From positions 3,111,072-3,175,071 of the forward strand of contig JADANN010000468.1 in the NCBI GenBank assembly GCA_018806985.1: a stretch of DNA of 64,000 nucleotides. Reading direction: 5' to 3'. Origin of the DNA: Angiostrongylus vasorum. Lineage: Eukaryota; Nematoda; Chromadorea; Rhabditida; Metastrongylidae. Positions 49,101 through 60,627 of this stretch are shown here, piece by piece (within the stretch, counting starts at the first letter, position 1; each line of letters starts with the position of its first letter). The notes below the pieces were generated by a model. The model was not told the DNA's origin and did no database searches. It saw only the letters and a list, made by a program, of their open reading frames with translations. The translations under genes were made by a program, and so were the position numbers.

Positions 49101-51381
49101 CGTGACGACGCATTTGTTATGTTGTCTCATATGAGTGTTGCGGTAAATCATTGATACTGTTACTGTTATGTCCGTCATTTCACTTTTCTTTTGTGAAATG
49201 TTTTGCTACTTTAGGATAAAGTTCACCCCTTTTTTTCAGCTGGATCTATATGATGTTCCCGATCGGTTATCCTATCCAATTTATGATGGGATGCTTCACT
49301 GGTGTTCCACTACCGTTCCTGAAGCGACAGATCCAATACCTCCGGCGGCAGTATCTCCTCGGTACGCTGCGTGTTTTCTTGAACGTCTTCAAATGTACAG
49401 TGTTAAAAGTACGCAGCTCTTTTATGGTGGTTTTATAATTAGAAAAGCCGATTTATGTGCCACGAATTTCAAATGGCAATGTTTAACCTTACCAAACGTT
49501 GACTTAATGTTACTCATGTTGTTATTGATTTGCAACATGAATGCTATATTTAGAAATTACTCTTTGGAAATAATATGCAAAATGTCGGTTATGGAGCGCA
49601 ATGTGGATATGCTAGTATCCACTGGATCCTGGCAGCGGATAGAGAAAATCGTTCATATGTTAGCAAAGATGTTAAGTATGAGCGAAGAAACGCACAATCG
49701 GTATGGACTTATTTTTTTCCCTCAAGATTTCTGCTACTACTGCTTCGTATTGTTTATTTTGTTCTCTAATTTATTTGCTGCTGACGTGGTAATTAATTTT
49801 AGGGAATTTGCCATAGTCATTCTAAATGCTCTGTGCAACGCGTCGGAGGCAGTTTGTTATGTTGCTGCGGTAGAGTCACCAGCAATTGCTAACTTGGTAT
49901 CGTTTATTGAGGCATCCGATCAGAACATGCATCAAGTAAGTTATATCCAGTTTTTGTAAAGTTTTTGAAATACTTGCTCCACTAGAGATTGTTTTTCTCG
50001 TTGATAAGGTTTTGTTCTTCTTCATTTCGTTTGCAAATTCTTCATACTGCACTATTCCTTAGCATAAACTTATTAGTTCTCGTTGTTTCACAGGTTATGC
50101 AAACGCATGGAATGCCTGCGTTGCGCGACAATCCGGAGATGATGGGCACGTCTGTAGGCATGTTGCGACGAGCTGCTGCAATGCTACGCCTTCTTGTCAG
50201 AGTCCCTAATGCGTACCATGTTTTCGCGAAATTTCAGCAACGGTTACTTCAGTTCACGATGAGTCAATTGGTGAGGGATTTCTAATTGAAATAAGACTAT
50301 TACTCAGTGGTTTCGTATTAAAGCTCGGCTAAGAAGAAAGTACTGCCAGGACTGGCTGTTTAGTTTGGTTTAAGAGAGCAGTAGACTGCCGGTTATCTGC
50401 TACTTTATTAGTGCGATTTTTTGTCGGGACTCTGGTTAAAATTCTTGGTAAACCAGAACAATGCCGCTTAAATGGAAGATGCGTTGGATCGGCATACTTC
50501 TTTGTGAGGGATGCCACACACATGTATTTAGCTTAGTGGTTTAATGTGTTGAAATACATTAAATTGCTTTCTTTTTCTCTAGTTCGTACATGGAGCATGT
50601 TTTCAGATGGATTCCCGAGTTGCTGGTATGATTGCGGATGCTCTGTTCGAGATTCAGTCGTTGCACGCTAAAGAGGAAGCAGTGGATGTAAACACAAATG
50701 AGGACAACTGTAAGCATAATGGAGGTGTGTAGTTTCATGTGATTTCCTTTATGGATTTGCTTGTAGACTCTATGAGTTTACTTGTTTTACCTATTTAACC
50801 GTGATAGTTTCTTCCTGTCCAAATATAGGTATCCTGTTATTGTTTTTATTGCACTGAGCCTATTTTTTTCGTTTCTTATCTTCATATCCTATTCTAGAGT
50901 TTTCATTTTGCCGGAATCTTACCACTTTTTTTCACTTTTCTGCTTGTTTTTTTGAGTTTATACATTTGTCTTTCCCTTTAGAATCATCTGAGGTTGTCAA
51001 ATGCGAGAATACACCTGACGACTCGGCTTCTTCTGCTTCGACCGACATCGCCTCAGAGAATGTTATTGCTGACGATAGTTCACCTGTAGCCATTAACGGC
51101 GACTCCACTGCTTTAACAACAAAAAAAGCCGCATTCAAGCGTTCAAGAACTCATGACGATGTGAGTGTTACTATAGCTTTGAAATGAACTGATTTCTTAT
51201 TCTAAAAGCTATGCTTGTAAAAAAACAAAGCCTTAAAATTTAGTGCATCACTAAGACGCCATCATCAAAACGTGCCTGTGTCGAAAACGGGTATGATAGG
51301 AAAAATGGGAAGCTGGACAGCAGCCCACTGAAACTGAAAGAAACACGGGCAGAGAACGGATCGATGACCGCTGTTGCTTGA
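37369..51381 (+). CDS. let-526: ARID1/BAF250 SWI/SNF subunit, let-526 orthologue (multi-exon)
   Basis: Nuclear DNA-binding subunit of the BAF-type SWI/SNF chromatin remodeller. Exons: 37369-37413, 37462-37597, (one or more unresolved), 44471-44660, 44739-47908, 47976-48101, 48624-48797, 48987-49142, 49240-49394, 49554-49700, 49803-49935, 50094-50270, 50583-50724, 50982-51160, 51244-51381. The first exon reads MSTGDGPPPPDTSGQ after a CTATAG acceptor; the second has TPTLNNLLS, like the TPTLNQLL motif of ARID1 proteins. The large exon carries ARID, polyQ and the start of the BAF250_C domain; the later small exons complete its helical-repeat region (for example ALSNILRGFSFLPG and LERLQ..MSVMERNVDML, matching human ARID1A). 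Modelled coding length is about 1,690 aa plus the missing piece. Exon 2 ends in phase 1 while the exon at 44471 starts in phase 0, so at least one exon of length 2 mod 3 must lie in 37.6-44.5 kb. Identity is confident; the 5' exons are less so. Confidence 0.9.
38262..38425 (+). repeat. Copy of the TTTGCAAATATCTCAGCATC family
   Basis: GCCTCAATGATGCAGTGGGT then GCGGGTTCGAATCTCGC (tRNA-like A/B box region), TTTTGCAAATATCTCAGCAT and CGTGCCGTTAAAAAACAAGT. It lies in the let-526 5' intron region. Confidence 0.7.
38472..38527 (+). repeat. (TTG)n microsatellite
   Basis: TTGTTG run of about 50 bp in the let-526 5' intron region. Confidence 0.93.
38641..38730 (+). repeat. (TTG)n/(TCG)n microsatellite
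   Basis: A TTG run of about 75 bp passing into TCG units. Long Asn/Gln frames on the other strand are artefacts of this run. Confidence 0.93.
39166..39318 (+). repeat. (ACT)n trinucleotide tract
   Basis: ACTACTACT interrupted by GCT, ATT and TCC variants over about 150 bp. Confidence 0.92.
39423..39805 (+). mobile_element. Family A copy 7 inside the let-526 5' intron region
   Basis: Plus-strand copy flanked by TATAATGGAGAA (39410-39421) and TATTATGGAGAA (39806-39817), an 11-of-12 match fitting a target-site duplication. P1' and L3 are altered (TGGTAGG, TTTTTGT), so cleavage is unlikely. It sits in the long region between let-526 exons 2 and 3. Confidence 0.82.
41370..42250 (+). promoter_or_regulatory. 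Second GC/CpG-rich island, in the let-526 5' region
   Basis: CG-rich sequence with a TCG run at 41775-41815 and GGCGG-rich stretches. A further patch is at 43100-43330. These could hold alternative first exons or intronic promoters of let-526; no convincing exon was recognised. Several opposed 60-165-codon frames are composition effects. Confidence 0.35.
42520..42735 (+). repeat. (AT)n followed by (GT)n microsatellite
   Basis: A 48-bp AT run and then about 160 bp of GT with TATG variants, likely able to form Z-DNA or cruciform structure. Confidence 0.95.
43838..44075 (-). repeat. Copy of the same family, opposite orientation
   Basis: GTGATGCTGAGATATTTGCA at left, CGCTGTACCATTGAGGCACT and TTTATCTACTGCCTATT at right; near-matching GCAGGATATTATGTGAAATA and GTAGGATATGATGTGAAATG close the ends. 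Confidence 0.7.
44739..47908 (+). CDS. let-526: Main coding exon of let-526: ARID domain, polyQ tract, BAF250_C start
   Basis: A single 3.17-kb open exon, bounded by TTTGCAG at 44738 and a GTCTGC donor at 47909. It opens with a Pro/Gly/Met-rich low-complexity region. The ARID domain lies at about 45311-45600 (ERRMFFERLVQFCEQHG, then NVDLHRLY, RNRGGFEQVTKDKAW and YQLRKHYEKHLL), with the expected aromatic and basic positions. A Gln/His-rich tract at 45970-46290 is encoded by mixed CAA/CAG codons. A Pro/Gly/Ala-rich linker follows. From about 47200 the conserved BAF250_C region begins (ARELINATPRRLIMALRSGL, INALNVLLYDD, LPxxNVIIEHFWATL-like helices). Codon use and the lack of stops over 1,056 codons leave no doubt that it is coding. 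Long minus-strand ORFs opposite the CAA/CAG tract are shadows. Confidence 0.96.
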
Positions 51382-52492
51382 AATGGTATTTCTTGAAATC
51401 GACATTGTCACAGAACGCCAGCACATGCCACGTGCCGTCGTTTCGCCTCAGTCCGTTTTACCGCTGCCGTCGTCGATATATCTGTCTATCTGTGCTTGTG
51501 TATGTGTGTCTTTTATATGGAATCCTTTAAGGATACGTTAAACCAGCAAACGGATGAAAATCTTTTTGGTATAGAGTATCAGATGCGTAGCGTAGGTATT
51601 GTTGAGTACCGGTAGGGCCCCTAGCGGTTGGTCCCTCTCAGTAAGGTCTTCGTTTTTTCCGGTTTCTTTTCATTTTTCCTCTTCTTTCGTATATTTTTTT
51701 ATTCATTGTTCGGGACAATCATGTAAGTACTGCTGCTGCAAGGCAACCATCAAGTGTGGTCCGGTCTAATAGTTGTTGACCCCAGCCCTAGAATGTAAGT
51801 TTTTATCCCCACAAAGTTGGCTATTGTTGTCAGGTTGTGTAGCGCATGCGATACCATCGTCAATCAAACCATCAGTTTTGTTTTTTTTTCTTATTGTCGT
51901 CGTAACTCGTTTGATTCGGTTATCATATACTTGACTCTATGTAGCAACTATACAGTATACAGCAGTCGGCACACCTTGATTGTATCGTATCATTTTTTGT
52001 GCACCTGGGATTGTCGGGTCAAAATTTCTATTTGAATGGTTTGTATGCGTTATTTGTTTCGGCCGACCACAGGGCGAACCTCCGGGGTCATCCCACGATA
52101 AACCTCAATTCAAGTCGTCCTTACCTGTTTGTTCTAATACGATTTGCTCAGCCGATGCTGCTTTTTCAAGATTCAGTTCTTTTCTTTTCCTATACATTGT
52201 CCGCGCTCAAGTAATGACAAGAGGTGGTCGTTTGTCTCCTTTTGTGTTCTTTTTTTTTTGCTGCTAACCGCATCGTCTCATCCTGTACGTTATTACATTT
52301 CAGAACCAAGTTGCGTTGTCTAGAATCTCTTCCTTTCATTCGTTCTAGGGGCATACATGTTGTTTAAATATATTATTAACTTATGTATTTGTTGCAACGT
52401 GGGTCGCATGAGTTGCGCATTGTATAGTTTTTTTTGCTCTTTTTCCTTCCATTTGACGTTTGCAGACGCAAGTGTATGTTTCTCGAGTCAGG

Positions 52493-52498
52493 AATAAA
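52493..52498 (+). promoter_or_regulatory. Possible let-526 polyadenylation signal
   Basis: AATAAA about 1.1 kb after the let-526 stop codon; no earlier canonical hexamer was seen in 51382-52490. Confidence 0.35.
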
Positions 52499-52505
52499 AT
52501 GATCT

Positions 52506-52572
52506 ATATACATACATACATATATATATACACATATATATATGTATGTATATTATATATATATATATATAT
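52506..52572 (+). repeat. (TA)n and TACA tract
   Basis: TATATA and CATACATA units shortly after the AATAAA that may end let-526. Confidence 0.9.
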
Positions 52573-53544
52573 ACTAAAGCAGATGCCATGGTTCATGGCG
52601 TTTATCGGTTCCAGTGAAATTTACCACTTCCATGTTTCGCGTATTCATACAGAGTGATCTAGAAGAAAGTCGCTGGTATGGAACTGTTATAATTTACTAC
52701 TTAACTTTAATTTTCACAAGAAATGGATATAAAAATGAAGCGTATAGCAGGGAGCTTTATTTGAAATTCAGTATAGGGACTAGCATTCGCCCACCAGCTT
52801 TTCATTCGCCCGTGCTCAGCATCAACCGATTTCATCAAGAACTCTTGTGGAACGGAAGACATAACTCCTCGTATTCATCCTTGGAATTCTTCCATTGTTG
52901 TCGGTTTGGTGTCGTAGACTTGTTAACTAATCACCGAGAGGGTGTTACAACGTGTTGAAGCAGGGGATCTCGTAGGTAATCTCATACGGTATATGACGAC
53001 CTATCTACCAGGGAGATGGGCATTTTGCCATTCAGGAACAATAATAGCAAGATGTGGGGTGCGTGGTATTGCACGAAAATGAAATCTTCGGTATTTTTTC
53101 AAGTACTAGTAACTGGCCAGGTTTCATGTTGTAGAATGGTGAGGTATTTTCTGGGTTTTATGTCTTGAACGATGAGGACCCACAGACTTGTCCGAACTCA
53201 TCCCATACTATAGCGCTGTAATTGTTAGTCGTCTTGGCGTCAACTTGACCATGTGTTCCTTCAGTACGGCTCCACCATCTTTGCACTTACACAAAGGATT
53301 TTCGAGAACCTTCGTGATGTGCCGATGGTTGCGCCGACTAGTATATCTCCAGCCGTTTGTAGGGTTTTTTTGTACTAATTCCAAATTTCAAGTGAAATCG
53401 ATTTGGAAAAGAAAAACCACATTGAATTAATGACTCAAAAGACCGACTCTCTATGAACTTCGGCACTAAATGATAATTTTTGCGTTTCAGGAATTGCCCT
53501 TGGTGAGCTGACGCTAGGTTGGTGTCCGTTGTTTTTTTGATTCG

Positions 53545-54132
53545 ATGTGTGACGTTTCAGCTACTTTACATTCTGCAGAGCCTGGTTGTATTTTATTTAA
53601 AGCTGTCCACATAAATGGATCAGTTATCTATAGTGCTAGAGTCACTTGTGATAGTGAGCTATCCATCTTTCCTACTCATCTTTGGATTTCTGAAATTTAT
53701 CCAGAACGGTTCAAGAGTTCTGCGCTCTCTGAAGAACAGGTCGCTGAAACCCCAGCCATCGAATCCAACAACAACCACAACACTAACAACATCAACAACA
53801 CCAACAACAGCACCGAGAACAACAACAACAACATGAGCAATAACACCAACAACAACACCAACAACAGCACCGAGAGCAACAACAACACCAACAACAACAA
53901 CAACATGAGCAATAACACCAACAACAACACCAACAACGACAACACCAACAACAACAACAACACAAACTACAACGGCACCAACAACAACACCAACAACAAC
54001 ACCAGCAGCACCAACAACACCAACAACAACAACACCAACAACAACAATAACGTCAACAACAACAACAACACCAACAACGACAACACCAACAACAACAACA
54101 ACAACACCAACACAAACAACAACAACAACTAA
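53545..54132 (+). repeat. AAC/ACC minisatellite with an uninterrupted Asn/Thr-rich frame
   Basis: From about 53765 to 54130 the DNA is built of AAC, ACC and AGC triplets (CAACAACACCAACAA-like units). It stays open for 195 codons and would give a poly-Asn/Thr tail after a 70-residue unrecognised head. Higher-order units with CACCGAG and CATGAGCAAT recur. The frame is a property of the triplet repeat, so I treat it as a minisatellite rather than a gene. It lies 2.2 kb downstream of let-526. Confidence 0.7.
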
Positions 54133-54407
54133 TGACTATTGCGAAATAGACGGTTACTTTTCAACCATTCCGTAGTATAATTAGATAGCCCAATGGGAAG
54201 ATTAATGTATGGCTTTTAGCTCTTGTTTATATTCTTACCCTATCTGACAGAACGGGTTGGCATCTGCATACCATAAAGTACAAAAGTTCCTAGACTGTAT
54301 AGATCAGATCAGCGTAAAATCTCAGCTTTGTAGAGTTCAGTCTGACATTCATATATTCCACTGCAAATATACTATTACAGATAGCTTCGATATGCTTAGA
54401 TTTGAGG

Positions 54408-54545
54408 ACGTGTAGAGCATTGATTGAAGCTACCCTGCTATACACACGGGGACGTTAGTTCGATCTGGCGCCCTGGGCTCACCAGGTCTTTCATCACTTC
54501 ATGGTCGCCAAATTGTTACCAGAGTTTTGGGATGATAAAAGGAAG
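54408..54545 (+). mobile_element. Decayed tRNA-headed SINE head
   Basis: CGTTAGTTCGATCTGGCGCC, GGGCTCACCAGGTCTTTCAT and CCAAATTGTTACCAGAGTTT match the SINE head and centre. The tail is absent. Confidence 0.55.
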
Positions 54546-55244
54546 ATACATTTCTAGTTCAATGCTGCAATCTAAATAAATTTCGTATCAACGACGTCTT
54601 TGCTGGTCGTGTGACATTTCGACAGTAGGCACCACTACTTGGGTTCTTTGTCGAAGTTTTTACTTCGTTAAGGTGTTCAGGAACTATTGCTTACGCCTTA
54701 GTTCTCTCATAACATCGCAGTACCAGTGTCGGAATGATCGTCACAAATGCCAGCATATCGTTCTCGACCCTTTTCATTTTCAAGTCGCAACTAGTTTCCG
54801 TCACTAGATTTTTGAAGCCATCGTTCTACCGTTAAATCCGTCGCCAAGTGGCGCCGAATTGTGAACTCGAGCAAAAAAATTGTTATTTTCTTCGTTTGAA
54901 TGGTTTAAATGATTTGATGCTTAGCACGGCTTACTGCTACTTTCATAACTTTCATAAGACTTCTATTTCTGCTTGCTGCTGCGCTTCTTTCACAATGATG
55001 GTTCACTCTTACCCAAGCTTTCAGAATGAACTATAGAATTCTTTTCAGCTTGAATGACTCTTAATTCGGATACAGCACCGGTAGGTACACAGATCTTCGT
55101 CAACTTGAACATCTCAGCTTCCATGTTGTGGTAATCTAGCAGGGAGAAACTAAGATTAGTAGTAATATAAATGACGAAGACATCCTCATGTATAACCGTC
55201 AAAGTGGATACTGAGGTTTATCGAAACACGAGTACGGTGGCGAT

Positions 55245-55475
55245 GAATACCTGAAAGGCGTGCAGCTCATGTGACTCAATTCAGCATGGTAGAGGTGATT
55301 GAATTCAAATATGAACCATATACTAACATGTGAGGGTCTTATGAACTCAATATTTCTATCTTCCGTGGTACGTCTGCTATCAATTTACTAGTTCCAGAAA
55401 GATGGAAGGCTTCTTGAGTGAGGGTGGAGGATTGAACCACGGGCTGATCCTCTAACTAGCGTGCTTCACACGCTC
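55245..55475 (-). mobile_element. Decayed tRNA-headed SINE copy
   Basis: CATGTGACTCAATTCAGCAT and GTAGAGGTGATTGAATTCAA at left, CAGAAAGATGGAAGGCTTC in the centre, GTGCTTCACACGC at right. Confidence 0.55.
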
Positions 55476-56104
55476 TTCACACACGTTAAATCTAAAAAAA
55501 TTTTTCAGCTTCAGATTCCTGTTACAGCTGCTAAGAGAAAAGTAATTGTCTTTGTTGAATGTGCTGTCACTAAAGTGACTGGATGATGGTAAGAAACTCA
55601 GGTTTTGTTTTTACTGTTGTCTTTTTATACTTTTACTTTCGTATTTTTACGCGCTTTATTCGAAAACTCGTCAATGACAAACACTTCACTTAGTTGAGGA
55701 TAAATCTTTGGAGTGTCATAATCCGATGAAGCTATCGGGGTTGCATGTTATTGTTCTTCTGATATGTAAGGATCACGATGTCGTCAACTCGTACAAAACT
55801 TTTATTGAGTGGAAACGCCGACAAGAGGAGACCCGGTATCGAAGTAGTCTGTCGATGTTGGAAGCAACGACATCGAGATGTAACAATGTTATTGTGAAGA
55901 TTCGATTCAACGTGCATTTGAGAACGTCTGCATATCAGTTTCTTTTTTTTACTTAGTGCGGCTCATATCACCACCCATCATTCTGATCAGAAGCATTGCT
56001 CCTCATGTGTCATTCTTCTCCAACTCATTTACTTGCTTAGAGTATAATGAATGTTTTGACTTATGTATCTCACACTTTAACTTTAATTTACTGTTTCTTT
56101 TCCA

Positions 56105-56610
56105 TTGAAAGGTATTGTGCGAAACATAACAAGGATGTTGAGGTATAAGCAAAATCCGGAACAACAGGTGGCCTTCGAGCCCACGATTTCCTTTCCCGTG
56201 GACTCACATGCTTTCGACCACACCAGCCGAGGCCCTTGCTTTGTCTTTCTCTCACCTATTTATTTTACTCTTGTGGTGCCATTAACAATCACCCGTCGAT
56301 AGGAATCATCTGGTAACCAGAAATTAGCATTGAACCCAGTTAAGCTAAAGTTGCAATCGAAATCACAACGTTTAACTTTTATTTACTGCCTATTCTTTTT
56401 TTTTAGATCTCAGATCAATGCCGTTGATGGATGATTGCTGATGGCAGTGATCGATAGAACTAGCTGAGAGACAGGCGAAACGAAGGACCCGCATGGTGTG
56501 GTGGTGAACGCGTTACTCCCCAGAAAGGATAATAGCGCGTTCGTTCCCCACCGCAGACACCTGCGGTCCGGAGTTTTGCAAATATCTCAGCATTATAGAA
56601 GTTTAACTTT
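56105..56610. repeat. Composite fold-back family insertion
   Basis: 56450-56600 matches the right arm of the fold-back family. 56115-56260 matches a relative (GATGTTGAGGTATAAGCAAA, GGCCCTTGCTTTGTCTTTCT), also seen at 7128-7432, 15672-15755 and 16580-16960. The two variants are joined through AACTTTTATTTACTGCCTATT. Confidence 0.7.
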
Positions 56611-57210
56611 TATTTACCACCATTGCTGTTTCTCATTGCACATTCCCCTTGACGGGTAACTGCTGAGAGGTTCCGAGTTTTGCTCATCTCTTGACATCTT
56701 CATAATTCTCGTGTAAAAATCATCCTCATGCTTAAAAGCCGTCGTTCAGCATGAGAGTACCTCTACTCAAGGTCTCTATCGCTGCTTTATTATGCCTTAG
56801 TTACACTCATGGAAACCATAAAAAACCTGTGCCGGTAGTACTGTGGCATGGCATGGGTGAGTGTTAATTTGATGGTATCAAATATGAAGTAAATGGTTAA
56901 ACTATGTTGAAGACCAATCAGAATTCTCAAAACTCGTAGTGGTCATAGGATTTACTCCATTGTATCATTTTTTCGTGTTGTAGATACAGTTTGAATTTGT
57001 TCATTTGCACCACATGTCTTTCTATTGGTCATCCATTTACTCAGCAGAGAGCCAGCAAAGTTTCCGTTTGTCCTTCTCATATCCACAAGTTGTCATTGGG
57101 ATGTGATCGGTCAAGACACACAAAAATCATCACGTTTTTCTGTTGGTTCCTTATTAAAAAGGCTGGCCATCTGGTCGGCAATGCATCTGTTGCAAGCTTT
57201 ACCTTCGTGA

Positions 57211-57627
57211 GTGCTTACTGACAGTTATATGACGACGCGAATTCTATGTGAGTCATCGACAAGGAAATATTGTGTCCTCCATAGAGGTCATTTACTTCCT
57301 GATAATTTATTTGGTCACGAAGAACCCTTTTTCTATACTATTCCATCGATCGGTGGTTTACCCAACGTAGATTTTGTGATGGACGTCGGGCGGGAAAAGC
57401 TCTTCTCTGCATTTGGAACTTTACGAAAAACTTTTTCTCAAACAAATTCATTTAGTGGTAAAATGACAGAAGTTGACTGTAGTTTCACCTCTAATAGCTG
57501 TAGAGAAATGTATGTGTATAGTAGCGGACGTAGTCTAGTGGACATAAATTTAGTAGTAAAGTCGACGGATGCAGCAAACTACGTCCAAATGTTGACAGCA
57601 ATATGTTCATGTGATAGACCACAGTAA
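57211..57627 (+). CDS. Unidentified open reading frame inside the ppt-1 remnant
   Basis: A 138-codon frame starting ATGACGACGCG. The product has five to six cysteines (one pair near the C-terminus as CSCD) and no repeats, with composition more protein-like than most frames around it. I recognise no family. It sits in the first intron of the ppt-1 remnant on the same strand. It may be an exon of a separate gene, a transposon relic, or chance; the first 20 nt contain a possible donor CTATGTGAGT at 57244. Confidence 0.22.
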   Translation: MLTDSYMTTRILCESSTRKYCVLHRGHLLPDNLFGHEEPFFYTIPSIGGLPNVDFVMDVGREKLFSAFGTLRKTFSQTNSFSGKMTEVDCSFTSNSCREMYVYSSGRSLVDINLVVKSTDAANYVQMLTAICSCDRPQ

Positions 57628-58039
57628 TATATAGCAACTAGTAATATGGACACCACTCATAGCTATGGAACAATAGAACAAAGTTCCTTCTACAATCCTG
57701 TTATGTCCACAACTACTCAGATCCTCTAGTAACGAAGTGATACAAAGCGTCGTTTCATACTGCAGGCAAGCAAAATTTGGAGTCATCCTGTGAGAGTAAC
57801 GAGCTCCTTCCCACTGGACTCTTCCTGTATCACGTGTCGGACGGCATATTTGAGACGTGAATGTCCTAGTATTTTGGAATTAGCAGTCATACTCGGGCAG
57901 CGGAACGCTATTTGTTGCTATATCGTTGAAATATTACCTTATGCATTATAGCCGGATTGCGTTCATACACATCGATATTTTTGATTCAAATTGATTTCAT
58001 CTTGCATAAAATTCATTTCGATTAAGTAGTAATACACCC

Positions 58040-58235
58040 ATAGAGCGGTGGTTAGCGACCCGCATTACACAGATGGTCACTGGCTCGCTGTTATTTCCTA
58101 GCAAACAAGTTTTTCTCCTCACCTCACCTGGGCCAGCAGATTGGGATTGTTCTCACATATTGATTAGTGAGAACAAAAACATTGACTTGATGCAATAGTG
58201 GGCTTACGCAAGTGATTGTATAGGTAAGTTATGCT
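58040..58235 (+). mobile_element. Decayed SINE in the ppt-1 remnant
   Basis: AGAGCGGTGGTTAGCGACCC head, TCACCTGGGCCAGCAGATTG centre, and CTTGATGCAATAGTGGGC...GCAAGTGATTGTATAG. Strongly diverged; assignment to the family is tentative. Confidence 0.45.
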
Positions 58236-58301
58236 CTCGACCACTTACACAGTGCTTGGGGTCTAACTCCAAAACTCCGTTCTAAGTGCACGAAGTATTA
58301 T

Positions 58302-58460
58302 CCCTTTCACTACTGCGGCCATTTTCTCGTGTCAGGCTCGCCGGACCGTGTGTCGTTGGAACCCATTTCAGACGCGCATTGAAATAAAGATCTGGGTCCT
58401 GTACCTACAGCAGTGTACATATTGAAACCAATGCGCGTGGTCGTGAAAAGCTTAATACTG
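58302..58460 (+). repeat. Repeat D copy 2
   Basis: CGTGTCAGGCTCGCCGGACC, GACGCGCATTGAAATAAAGA and ATGCGCGTGGTCGTGAAAAG, matching 3830-3995 over about 150 bp. In the ppt-1 remnant. Confidence 0.7.
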
Positions 58461-60339
58461 TAGCTTCACCGTGTAGCACATGTCCAACTTTTGCTGTATT
58501 CAGGTGATACCTGCTGCAGTGGGGGAATGGAGAGCATAAAAACTCTGAATAAAAATAGAACTGGACAGACCTACGTGAAAAACCTAATGTTCGGTCGCAA
58601 CGGAAGCTCTGGAGGTTGCTTTTTAAAACACTTTTCACCAGAATTTCTGCGCTAGTAATGAAAATTTAACACTAATATCGGAAGATTCTTAGAAATTTAA
58701 GCGGAGTAAAGTAGAATTATGTCATACATGTGCCATAGTCCTTGGAGAGGATAGTCTACTTGTTATTGCACTGCACATTTGTAGCTCAGTTATTTTTTGT
58801 TTATTGTTTTAATTAATTGCTCATTACGAGGAAAGTATTGACTAGTTTCCTTAATATTATTGCCTTTAAGTGGTGGGTGGTTTCGGTGTAAAGCTTTGGG
58901 GGTTTCTCCCCCATCAGGATCTCCCAACGAGAAGATGGAAATGTCTCTAAAAGCCGAATCAGGAATAAACTGACACCAAAACTTGCTTCCATTCTAGTAT
59001 TTATCTAGTCACAAGTTTAAAATTTACCCCTATTTTCATGAACTGACGAGTGTCTGTGGTAACGGCATTAGAATATCCTAAAATAACTGTCTCCAGAGAA
59101 AGAAAACCTTAGCCAATCATCAGATTTCTAAACAAGTAGAAACAATGCAAAGACGCACGCTATTTTTCGTGATCACTAGCCGTTTAAATATTCATGTAAC
59201 TAAAAACTCAATACGGAATTCAAACTTAAGCAAGCATGCTCCCTTTCACAGGACTTCTGACACGGTTTCCTTGGGAACATGAACGACTTGGTGGAAAACC
59301 CTTGAAGGGCTATAATGCTGTTGATTTTTCGCAAGGAGGACAGTTTCTGTGAGCAACTCCTCCTATACACCAGAAATCCTCAAACATTTACACAGTTCAT
59401 CTGCTTGCTAATTCTCTCATATGGCTGTGACATTTTGATCCGAAATTCTCAGTTGGCTGAGTTTTAGGCTTGTGCTTCTTAGTTCTATGAAATGAATGTT
59501 GAGTGCTTTCAAGAGAGCTGTTGCACAAAGATGTCCTAATCCGGCAATGAAAAATCTTATATCAGGTATGTTAAGTCATTAGCCGATGAGGAGAGTGGTA
59601 GAACAATTTGATTACTTAAAAAGTTCTATATTTTGTCGCTGGGTTAAAATGTCTCTTTTTCTTCTGTACATACAATCGCCGCCGTTATCAGTCAGCAGAA
59701 TTTTTTGGTATCTTGAAACTAACACCAGAAAAAGGTTGGATGTGGATTGCTTGCCACCAGATGACCAATTACTTCCCGAAATAGCAGAGTTATTTTGTTA
59801 GTTTGGGTTACTGTATATATGTACAACATTTCAACTCTGAGAAACATTCCAATATTCCGTCGGCAAGCTTGGTTGATGGACCTGTTTGGTTCTCGCTGAA
59901 TTTATGGCTCAGAGGTGACATGGGGCACAGTGTTCATTTATTCCATCTCAAAACGAAGGAAGCTGTTCATCTAGTGATCTCCTGAAAATTGGTCAGTTAT
60001 GGATGAAAACGTTCACTGGAACTTAGTAGGAAAAGTGTGAGGAAACAATGAAGTTCGAGGTTTTTAAAGGCAGTTTTCATTTTCATTGAAAGGGACTAAT
60101 GATAATAAGGAGATCTTAGCGTGGTAACTCCAAATTTGTCATCGTTGCTATTCACAGATTTCATCCTAGTTCTTATTTATGATAAGGAACTAATTTATAT
60201 GGTAGGCTTACTGTTTAGATGTTCTTTCTTCCAAACTTCTGTGAGAGTCTGATACCAATAAATCGACCAAGGAAACCTTCTAGAATATAAAATAGACCAC
60301 ACACAAAAAGCTAGCATTATATCTCTTACGTCACATTGT

Positions 60340-60627
60340 AGGGTGCGTGTGGCGCAGCAGTTGGAGGCGCCACTGCGACACACACGTGGAATCGATCCCG
60401 AGCGCCCATGGCTCACCAAGCCTTCCATCCCTTCGTGGTGGGGGAATTGGTACCAGGATTATCTGGGAGGATAGCAGCACTGGCTCGATACATCGGTAGG
60501 CCATCGCGAGTCATTGTAAAACCCAGATATGCATTCAATCACCTCCAACGATACTTAATGAAGTCGAATGCATGGCGCATCCCTCATGGATTGATCAAAA
60601 CCGAGAGCTTTATCCTTTATCCTTTTT
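60340..60627 (+). mobile_element. tRNA-headed SINE with a 14-bp target-site duplication
   Basis: Best plus-strand copy: GTGGCGCAGCAGTTGGAGGC (A box), GGAATCGATCCC (B box), GGCTCACCAAGCC, GGCTCGATACATCGGTAGGC and ATTGATCAAAACCGAGAGC, ending in a T-rich tail. TTACGTCACATTGT flanks it at 60326-60339 and 60628-60641. It lies in an intron of the ppt-1 remnant. Confidence 0.92.
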
